Shown here piece by piece: positions 55,512-64,000 of a stretch of 64,000 nt of DNA (the first letter of the stretch is position 1; each line of letters begins with the position of its first letter). Both the position numbers and the translations under genes were made by a program. Source of the DNA: Suillus spraguei (lineage: Eukaryota; Basidiomycota; Agaricomycetes; Boletales; Suillaceae); the NCBI GenBank assembly GCA_016800925.1, contig JABCPU010000081.1, positions 147,500 to 211,499 of the forward strand. Direction: 5' to 3'. Under the pieces are notes generated by a model, which worked only from the letters and a program-made list of their open reading frames with translations, had not been told where the DNA came from and did not search any database.

Positions 55512-56507
55512 TGTAAAACCGGGCTACTAAAAAGTCCTGGTCTTACATGGGGTTGTACCGGAGGGTTGGAAAGTCAAAGGGGCTTGGCCTCAGCTCGTGT
55601 GCTGTGCCCCTTACCGAGTATGTGTCCTTAATTTCGGATGATAAGGGATAAAGATAAGACTACCGGAACAAGTCCGAAGTAGAATGGATGGAGGATGGAC
55701 TGCCAGACAAAGTCCAGGGCAGGATAGGAGTGGAGCTCCAGAGGAAAAGATGACCCACAGATGTCAGAGGATAGGATAGGATAAATCCGGAGGTCTGGAG
55801 ATCAGAAGACTGGAGGAGCAGAGGAGCGGATGATTGGACGATTGGATGAGTGTAGCTCTGTGGATCTTTAAGGGAAGTGTTAACTACTAGAGAGGAGTAG
55901 GTCCAGATATAGTGTAGAGATAGTATGGACTACTCTGGACAAGGTCCGGAGTAGAAACAGACAGGATAAGACTACCAAAGGTAGAGTCAGAGGTGAAACA
56001 GATGAGAGACAGGAAATGGACGAAGTCCAAAAAGGATATAGGACATAGGATCAAAGCTCCGGCCTAGGGATGATCCCATAGGTCTGAGTCGGAAGCTTAC
56101 AAGGGTCAGAGCCCAAAGGCAAGAACGGAAACAGAGTTATATAGACATGGCAACAAGATATAGAGTAGTCAGAAGAATATACAGGAGTAGGAACAATGAT
56201 CAGACTGAGGTCTGCAGGAGTTGTACTACAAGTTTATATACTGTAGGTAGCATGCCAGAAGGCAAGTAAGGATAGTCTGAGGCTATGTCTGAGGCATGCG
56301 GAACACAAGGCTATGAACTCGGAAATAAGACTTATATGAAATATCTTATCAAGACAGTGTAAAGATACAACCTAACCTGAGCTGTAGATAAACTACCTCC
56401 TAAGTTAGTATGTGTGGTCTTGCGCTCCGTCTAGTCTGCTTCACTTGCAAAACAAGAGTGTTCGACCCTAAAGGGGGATGCCTGTTAGTATGGTCAAGTT
56501 TGAGTCA
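55512..56507 (+). mobile_element. LTR insertion 3 (996 bp), with AACCA target duplication
   Basis: It starts TGTAAAACCGGGCTACTAAA and ends TCAAGTTTGAGTCA. Identical AACCA copies flank it at 55507-55511 and 56508-56512. Its 5' third resembles solo LTR 2. Near the right end it carries AAAGGGGGATGCCTGTTAG, which looks like a polypurine tract followed by an LTR start. The unit may therefore be a compound or internally deleted element, not a simple solo LTR. Confidence 0.75.
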
Positions 56508-56512
56508 AACCA

Positions 56513-58519
56513 ATGTGTGAATGTAGCGCTGTAGTCATTGGTAAGTTGCCATGGTCAGCGATGATGCCGCCAGAACTAGTGTCATATGTAGCGGTACTAG
56601 CATTGTTGAGACAGAGTCAGTATCAGTAACGTCAAGCGAGCAGTGGCGAGTGATAATATCAGCGGTAGTGGTAAGGTTGCGAGCGGTGCAAAGAAACAGT
56701 AAAGAAGGCCATGGTACTTTCAGCAGTAAAGTAGCAGTGCGTGAGAAGTTCAGTCAAAATAGCAATCAAGAGTCCAGCGGTATGCCAGCGGTAACAGTGA
56801 AAGAGCGAGATTGATTTATGAGCGGTAACGAACTTTAAAGACTAAGTCTACTACTGGGTGGTTCCAGAGCTAGACACTAATCCTGACCTATAGTACATGC
56901 AATGGGGTAAAATCAGGTACTGTATCATGCGGGGTATGCAGTGCTTATATCCTAAATTGTATGTATTCGGAATGCTCTAGGCGAGATCAGTAGCGCTCAA
57001 GTGTAGTAACCGCTGTATGTAAACATAGCGCTGCGGCATGAGGCGACATGTAATAAGACTTGCTGTGGAATCAGTGATAATGAACATAAAACAAACAATG
57101 CACCAAATGGAGCTATGCGGACATGGCAAGGACATGGGAGGACATCGGTACGTGGAACATGGTGCGGCAGTCGGTATGGTGTGCGGTAAGCGTGGGATGC
57201 CTGCGGGAGTGCTAAAAAGGCAAGACAGCCATGGACAAGTGGTAAATCCTATAGACGTGAGATGAGTGTCAAAAGATAGGGTTTTAAGCCCAGCGCCAAT
57301 ATGTTCATTACAACGGAAGTCGATGAAATGAAGAAACTAGCGCTGGCCTAAGTATAAGTGCAGTGTTAATCCTACTAAAGGCGCGAGTGAGATGTTCGAC
57401 CCAAGAGGACTGCAAATAGAAGCAATTCCTTCTAAGTTAGTGCAAAGGAAACAATGAAGTACTAATATGGCAATGAGGATTCTGATTTCCGAGGTTAGTG
57501 GCGGTAGTGGTATATCAGCGGTACTAGCGCGGTGTCAGCAGTACACGTACAGTAACGATAGCTGCAACAGTTAGCTAGCGAGAGCAGGAACAAAGTTACT
57601 TGGGCAAGATGAAAATGTTATAACTACCGGCGGTGCAGTAGTGGTAGTGGCAACTTCCATACGAGCAGGAACGCAGATGAGAGAGAAACGACCCAGCGAG
57701 ATCACTGGCCGCGGTCTGGTTATGAGTAGTGAAGTCGAAAGTCGCGCGGTACTTCGAGCAGTAAAGTTACCAGCAGTTAAATCAATGAGCGAAGTTTGAA
57801 CGGAGAAGAGTTCAAATGCAAATAGATTGCGACTAGCGAGCGTTTCAGATACTAAGTCCTAGTGAAGGGATGTAACGGGAAGTAAAGTAATGGTATGTAT
57901 GTTCAGTCCTTTTTAACATATGTGAGCGCGTATGAGATAGGTATGCGAGTCCGGTAGCGAGAAAGAAAATAAATGGGGTACTTAATTATGAGGTGCACAG
58001 CATGCAGCGGCCCTTGGGATGTAAGGTAAATCCTGCCATAGGTTTAGTAATGGTGGAAGCGAGGTAACTACGCACCAATGGATTCTAGATGGAATAGGAC
58101 AGGACATGAGGGCATTGGCGCGAGGATCCGGTAAGGGTTCATGGAAGTGGAGCGAAAAGGCTATTTCGTTGCTATAAGGAAATCCTTCGGTTGCCGCTGC
58201 AGACATTAATGAGACGCTTGTCGAAAACGGGGTTGTGACGGCCAGCATGACTTTTCTTGCTACATCCGCTGGGCACTTTGAATATTGACCGTCCCCGGTC
58301 AAATGTACCATATGTAAGACTTAGCATTCCTGCGACTTGCAAGCACGTGGCGTGATGTGTGGTGTGCGGAGTTTCACGAAGCGTGATTGGTGGTGAACTC
58401 ATGGTATCGTGGGAAGGGGGATAATGATGAACATGAGGTGTGTTATGCAGCGGTTATGAGTGAGGAGCTGCTATAAATGACTGGCGTACCCATGATGACT
58501 TGCTTGTCTTTGCTACAGC
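56513..58519. other. AGCGGTA-rich noncoding LTR-retroelement sequence
   Basis: No convincing gene. The sequence repeats AGCGGTA/AGCGGTG/GGCGGTA motifs many times (for example near 56590, 56665, 56765, 57505 and 57630) and probably is the long terminal/leader region of the following retroelement. Open frames at 56551-56814 and 57038-57265 look accidental. Confidence 0.4.
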
Positions 58520-59678
58520 ATGTCCTTCTTTGACCTTGGTTCCGACCTTTGCCCTGAGGCCGTTGCCTTGGTTGAGAAGTTTTCTGCGATCCGCGCTAAG
58601 GTCGAAGCACTGACCAAGTGCGTCCCTGAGGATCGTGAGGACTTAGCCGCTGAGAAGAAGCAGTGGATGAACGAGTGGACCCTTGCTATGGCAAGCGACT
58701 ATTGGCGGTGTTCTGTGTGTTTGCTCATTTCTACAGTATAGGGCATGATGGCAAAGTGTCATTTGGATGGGAAGACATATAGCCTAGCATTAGTCTTGCC
58801 GCCAGCAGAGAACGCCGCAGGACTGGAAGCGAGCAAGGTGTACGATCGGTGGACCGAGCAAGTTCACGCAGCTTTACTTGCTGCGAAGATTAAGCATGAG
58901 CAGAGAAGTTAGCCGCCGCTGCTGATGAGAAGGGCAAGGAGAAGGAAGTCACTGTGGTAGATGTGCCAATGAAGGAGGTTACCAGTGGTGATGCAGAGGG
59001 TATGGTGACGCCATTAGCATCAACTGAGGGTACTTTGGTAAGTTCTCACTATCTTTCTTTCGCTTGCCTTTACTTATGCGCTATCTCTAGCATCCAAAGC
59101 CGCGCCCCAGGATTGATAGGAGACCTGGTGACATCGTGTACTCGAAGCCGTGTGAGCACTGCGCTCATCTGAAGCTACTCTGCTCCGGCGAGTGTGGGTA
59201 TAGCTGTTGGCTGTGCCACAAGCTAAAGACTGGTTGTGTCCAATCCAGATACTTCAGTAGTAAGTTCTGCGCAGGTCAAACTTCTAACCTTGTTAACTTG
59301 TTCATAGAGCATAAGGCCAAGTCTGCAGCAAAGATGCCGCCTACCGCCGGCGATAGCGGTAGTGGTAAGGCTGGTAGTGAAGTTACCGCTGGTGGTCTGC
59401 CTGAAGTGGCAATAGAGCTGACAGAAGGGGAGGAGATGGATATGGGAGAAGTCACTAGGGAAGTCACTGAGGACTCTGACATAGAGGATGAAGCAAAATT
59501 CCAGCGGCAGCTGGCTGAGCTGCGCGCCATTCCTGACCTGTTCTTCTTGGCTGACGCTGAGATGCGGAAGCTGGATGCATGGTACGTGCAGATGCAAGGC
59601 CTGATGAAGGAGATGGCCACTAGCATGAAGTATCTTCATGGCTATCTGGACCGCATCAAGAAGGCGCGTGGTGATTGA
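58520..59678 (+). pseudogene. Retroelement-associated gag-like ORF with Cys-rich motif
   Basis: It starts MSFFDLGSDLCPEAVALVEK and has a split structure. After GT-AG introns the frame continues PPAENAAGLEASKVYDRWTE, VTVVDVPMKEVTSGDAEGM, then RRPGDIVYSKPCEHCAHLKL with LLCSGECGYSCWLCHKLKTG. This cysteine pattern (CxxC, C, C, CxxC, C) resembles a zinc knuckle or a Zn2-Cys6-like cluster. The C-terminal exon (LAELRAIPDLFFLADAEMRK, ending KKARGD) is acidic and helical. A 1-nt shift occurs near 58910 (EQRS then stop). It runs opposite to the pol genes that follow. Confidence 0.45.
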
Positions 59679-60340
59679 GTACTTAGCGTGTCTCTTCCTT
59701 TGTACCATATACTTGTATACTGTAACATGTGCATACGAGTCTATCTCCTGTGGTTGTACTGCCGGTAAGGTAAAGTGAGTTGGTGGTCCTGTCCAAATGT
59801 CCCATGTCCGTGTCCAAATTCCAGTACTAGTCCATTGAGTGCCTGTGTGATATAGTAAAGGTAAATGAGCGCTCATGTAAGATGAGACTAGAGTGAAAGT
59901 ATGGCCAAAATTGCGAGATGCCACTCGTCTTGCCTTCATCATTGCGCTTCCTTCCTCTATTCCTGCATGATACCGCGGTGTGCGTGATGTCCTTGGTCCT
60001 GTAAAATGTGCGTGGTGCGCTGCCTCCACGGTAGAAGGAATTATGTACAGTAATGATCGGTGCGCGGTATTAGTCCATTCTTTGCAGTCCATTGCGGTAT
60101 TATCTTTGATATAAGAGTCTGTGCGCTGCTAGCACGTAGCATAGGTAAGTGAGATCTAGAGAGCGGAAACTTTGATAAGAGAAACTGAGACACCAGATGA
60201 AACCCGGGGTAAAACTGATACTATCATACTGAGTGGTATTTGTTTTTTGTGTTGTTTGTGTTTTTCAAGGAGAGCATGGTATTAGAGAGTGGCAGTATGA
60301 TAACGAGTGTCGGTAGTAGTGGTATGGGATAGGTGGGGTT
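59679..60340. other. Noncoding retroelement sequence
   Basis: It lies between the gag-like ORF and the end of the minus-strand integrase region. It may include an LTR of the gypsy element in minus orientation, but I could not define ends. Confidence 0.3.
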
Positions 60341-63310
60341 AAGCGTTGGTGCTGAAGCCAATGTCTTCATCTGCCAGCTCATTATCGTTGTTCTCCTGCC
60401 AATGAGTCCAATGCTTCTTCGTCTAGACCAGTGACGCTAGTAACTGAAAGTTTAGCATGGTATGCGGGTGATAAGGGATCAAGGGAATGCTGGTAACGCA
60501 GTTTGATATGCTGCCATCTAGCTTGGCTAGCCAGTATGAGCCGCTGTTGGTACACACAACTACCATTGGACCGAGGTACCCGCTTCGTCTTTCAACTCAG
60601 CTCATACTCGATCTTGGAATTAGCACTAAGACTAACGTGCCTGGAGCAAAGTTATAGTCTTTGATAGTAGCCGTACTGGCGCTCGAATTGCCGCTACCAA
60701 TTGAGTCTAGCCTTGGTGACTTTGTCTCTGATGCCCAGATATCTTCTTGGCGCTTCTGTAACTGCCGCCGTGTGTAAGCGATGAGATTGGTAGGAGAACA
60801 TCCTCTTGGCCAGGTAGGTCTACTAGAAATGTACTTTCAGGCAAGATCAAATGGAAAGATTGGCTTGACCGTGAACCATAGAATATGGCGATAGCCCAGT
60901 GTCATGATGATGGTAACATGCTCGGCCCAGAACAGGTATGAACGGTCTGGTACCAGCAGGACTCATCCCCCTGCACTTTTCATGATGGCCTCCCGGACAT
61001 CGTAATGATGCCGCTGACAATGCCGTTGGCTTGCAAGTTGTAAGGAGAGATGCGGATTGGGTGAGTCCTGTAGCGGTTAGCTAACTCTTCTACCCCGCAA
61101 TGAAAGCTGGCCGTTGTCAGTAACGATCTCAGTATAGGTCCCCACCGACACAAAAGCTCCCAAAAATGAAGGCGCTAAGGGTCCTGGTGTTTTCTTGCGT
61201 AGCATACGCCATTCCAGGGTAGCTGGTAAGAGCACAGCGCGCTTGAACTAAGTGATCGAATCCGCGGCTTTCGGCATCATCATAGTGTCAAGGTGGCGCG
61301 CCTAAAGATACTGCCAGGTACAGGGACGGTTGGCGTATGTGCAAGCAGCGAGTCTGCCTGATCTGGCACTCGTGACAAGTCCTGTTGTACCATTTGATAT
61401 CGTCAATAATATATGGCCACCAAAAACCAAAAGAAGTTTAGCGTGAGTCCAATACTCCCTTATGACTAAGTTGTCGTGCGCTTCCTTAAGAATATGCAAG
61501 CGCTTAGCCCAGTACGACTAGCTGATGCTTGCCGAGCGATTGCCGCCGGAAGAGGCTATCCTCCAACATGAAGTACCAAAGAGTGTCCCAACGAAGGACA
61601 TAAATTCCTTGTCGTCAAGCTGCTGGCCACTTGCGGTCAGTCAGGAATTGCTGAATTACCAGCATATGTTCATCTTGGGCTTGAGCAGCCTCAGAACGCG
61701 GGATTATGATGCCGTCACTATCGTGGGTAATGGTACCTAAACATGCGAGTAATGTGGTGGTTAGTTAGTGAGTGCGGCACTGGGTGATGAATGAGGCGCA
61801 AGATGCCGCAAGGACCTGCGACTATGCAAGCCCTGTCATTCAAAATCTCCATACTGAAGGAGTACGAGTGGTCTAACCAATCCTGTGATCATCCTCCTCA
61901 GCTGGATCTTTCTGCGGCAGGTCTCCTTGAGAGACCGTCAGCGCCGGTATGCTTGGTTGCGGGTACGTGCACGAGATTGAATTGAAACAAAAGTATACCT
62001 GCGATCCAGCGATTGATCGTAGTTAGGCTGGAGATCTGGGTTATTGATCATCCCCTTGATATACTTGCGTCCACTTCAACCGTAAGGTTGACGATGCTGA
62101 AGATATACACCCATAGGCGCAGTGCTCTGAACAACCCGTATAGCTCGAGCTTCGCTTGCGAGTAGCGGCTCTCAACTTCAGTAAGCGTTAGCGAACCAAA
62201 GCGGCTAGGGTAGCGCTTCATGTCCTCGCCGATTTGCGAGAGTATAAAACCTACGGCAATAGAAGATGTGTCAACAGCTAGAACGACTTCTCGCCCAGAA
62301 ACATAATCAGCGGTTTTAGCGCTGGGACTGCATAATAGCGTCTTTGAGCGTCTGCATAGCTACCTTCTGTTCGTGACCCCACTCGAATATGACGTCCTTG
62401 CGCGTTAGCGCTACTAGCGGTCTCGCTATCTTGGCGAAGTCCTTGATGAAAATACGCAAGACCCAGGTACCCAGGAAGCCCCGCACATGCGTAATGGTGC
62501 TACACTCAGGCCAATCGCGGATCTTTTGTACCTTCCCGGACTCTGGTACATGCCCTTCGAAGGTACACATGTGCCCTACATATTGGCGGTAGGCGTGGCT
62601 AAAACAAACTTTTTGGCGAAACCGTTAGCCCAACCATACGCAAGCGGTGCAAGATGCGGTTAACCACAATTAAGTGTTCCCAGATGAAGCGGGAATGCCA
62701 GCATTCTCCGGTATGGTCTCATATGAGCCGTCAGCTCTCTGATACCGCATCTTTACCGACTTCACAGCAATGTCGTCATGAACGGGAACGTGTACATCGG
62801 ATCTCGTCTTGTAGGACGAAGCAAATATCCCCTGAAAGAGCTGTACGCCGTTAGTGTGGCCCATCGGAAGCGTGGTTAGGCGTAAGGCCCCAACGGTGTA
62901 CCAAAGGTGGTCATATCGCGAGTCAACATGTAGCGACCGCTGATCATATCCTGAAAATAAGTCCATCATGCCATACATGGTAGCCAGCAAATGATTCAGT
63001 GAGATGTTCAATGAAAGGAGGAATGGAAGTGTCTTTGATAGTTACCCTGTTCAGCGGTTGGAGATCGTGAACTATATGCAGTGATGTACCATCTTTCTTG
63101 ACGACGCAGAACCATCACGAGCAGTAAGACACCATTGACGGTTCGTACACGCCAGACGCAATCTTTTCCTTGATAATCCCCACAACTTTCTCCAGCGTGG
63201 CAGGAGGGATTGGGATGCTGCGCTCCGCCATGGTGTGTGCAGTACCATCGGTATCTTGTACGGCGGAAAGTGCTTCTCATTGAGACAGCCATGTTCTGAC
63301 ACGTCCCAAG
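60340..63310 (-). pseudogene. Ty3/gypsy pol remnant (RT-RNaseH-integrase)
   Basis: Minus-strand order is that of a gypsy pol. About 63310-63010: reverse transcriptase start (CLNEKHFPPYKIPMVLHTPW, then NRVTIKDTSIPPF-like NYQRHFHSSF region). 63011-62670: MDLFSGYDQRSLHVDSR and LTTLPMGHTNGVQLFQGIF. 62570-62316: FEGHVPESGKVQKIRDWPEC, GFLGTW and FAKIARPLVALTRKD (RT/RNaseH connection). 61499-61302: integrase zinc-binding region (KEAHDNLVIREYWTHAKLLL). About 60700-60340: integrase C-terminus (SYWLA, then KLSVTSVTGLD). Frameshifts and stops occur throughout. The usual RT catalytic YVDD is degraded. Confidence 0.75.
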
Positions 63311-63389
63311 CACATATTACAGTGAACTATCTCCGTATTATACGAGTGAACAGACGTGCATAATATCCTGTATGATATGGGCCAGCGGA

Positions 63390-63770
63390 CCATGGGCCCA
63401 TGGTAGAAATATCCTCATTGATGACGGATGGGCCAGGAGGAATATTATTCCCGATGACGGCGGGTGGGCCCATGCAAGGAATATGTAGAGTAGATGAGTG
63501 GGCCAATGTACATGAATATCCGGTAGATGGATGGGCCGAGGTAGTTGGATATCATGTAGATGGGTGTATCAAGGTAGATGTGTATCAAATAGACAGGTAT
63601 GTGAAGGGTACTTGTTATCACATACACGGGTGGGCCAGACACATATTAAATTAGATGGGTATTAGACAGGTGGGCCAAGAGTGTTATATAAATATTTATT
63701 AAATGGGTGGGCTGAGGGTGGTATAAAATATAGATGGTGGGCCCATGTGTATGATAATTGTAGACATGAC
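63390..63770. repeat. Minisatellite, about 33-bp unit
   Basis: Tandem, diverged units share a core GATGGGTGGGCC (also GATGGATGGGCC, GATGAGTGGGCC, CACGGGTGGGCC). Around 63490-63650 the spacing is 33 bp, so that if read in frame it gives VDEWANVHEYP, VDGWAEVVGYH, VDGCIKVDVYQ, IDRYVKGTCYH and IHGWARHILN. The periodicity weakens after 63660. Roughly ten units by eye. Confidence 0.65.
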
Positions 63771-63913
63771 AGAGCTGAGGGAGTTGCATATCATCCAAAT
63801 CAGAGGAGTAATAAATCACATTTACTGAGTTCCCGGAGCAGCAGGTGCTGTCTTGACATGGCCTTTTATGGCACTTAGGTTGTCTTGTAGAATGTGGAAA
63901 CTGGGGTGCGAGG

Positions 63914-64000
63914 TGTTACAAACTGGGATGGCGTCACCAGCGACAGTGAAAAGACACAACTGGTCTGCTGGAAGTTCTTACAATGTCCAGAAGAGACAAG
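63914..64000 (+). mobile_element. Start of an LTR of the solo-LTR-1 family (cut by window end)
   Basis: TGTTACAAACTGGGATGGCG at 63914 and the following GTCACCAGCGACAGTGAAAA match solo LTR 1 (50016 onward) with few differences. Only 87 bp are in the window, so it could be a solo LTR or the end of a complete element extending to the right. Confidence 0.8.

Overview
The window looks like nuclear DNA of a mushroom-forming basidiomycete (Agaricomycetes). Genes are split by many 45-60 nt introns with CTNAY-type branch points. The gene families fit this group: an F-box/LRR protein, HET-domain proteins, DUF7918-like proteins, and abundant PIF/Harbinger, Tc1/mariner, hAT and LTR elements. Coding regions were rebuilt by hand by splicing open frames at GT-AG (sometimes GC-AG) sites. 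Where exon lists are given, the total is divisible by three unless stated.

Layout. 1-963: 3' part of a Qa-SNARE gene. 3.0-12.1 kb: a duplicated block in which a UPF0014/FetB-like membrane protein gene (two intact copies) alternates with ALG12 (one intact copy, one decayed). A 2.4-kb hAT-like element and a Tc1-like fragment lie between the first pair. 12.2-13.5 kb: F-box/LRR gene. 13.7-18.1 kb: three minus-strand enoyl-reductase-like MDR genes, the distal one a pseudogene. 19.4-25.5 kb: minus-strand array of DUF7918-like genes (two intact, one broken). 25.8-36.3 kb: gene-dense housekeeping stretch with a cyclophilin, eIF4B, ARPC2, an Alba-domain protein, a large WHIM/PHD-finger chromatin protein and a 75-residue mitofissin (Atg44/DUF1748) gene. 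38.6-41.1 kb: HET-domain protein. 41.6-48.9 kb: mitochondrial citrate synthase, the tRNA m7G methyltransferase TRM8, a decayed WD40-HET gene flanked by a duplicated TRM8 3' end, and the exosome subunit RRP41.

49 kb to the end is a transposon nest. A Tc1/mariner-type element carries a PIF/Harbinger element inside its left terminal repeat, and that element carries two solo LTRs. A copia gag fragment follows, split by a third LTR insertion, then a large decayed Ty3/gypsy region, a roughly 33-bp minisatellite, and the start of another LTR.

The housekeeping genes are packed head to head or tail to tail with short spacers (144 bp CIT1/TRM8; 210 bp eIF4B/ARPC2). The left third and the right quarter are accessory, shaped by tandem duplication, decay and insertion. 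Three points stand out. Apparent GC-AG introns recur in unrelated genes. Perfect 5-bp target duplications let the order of insertions be read. The mitofissin gene is very small. I found no clearly new biochemical system.
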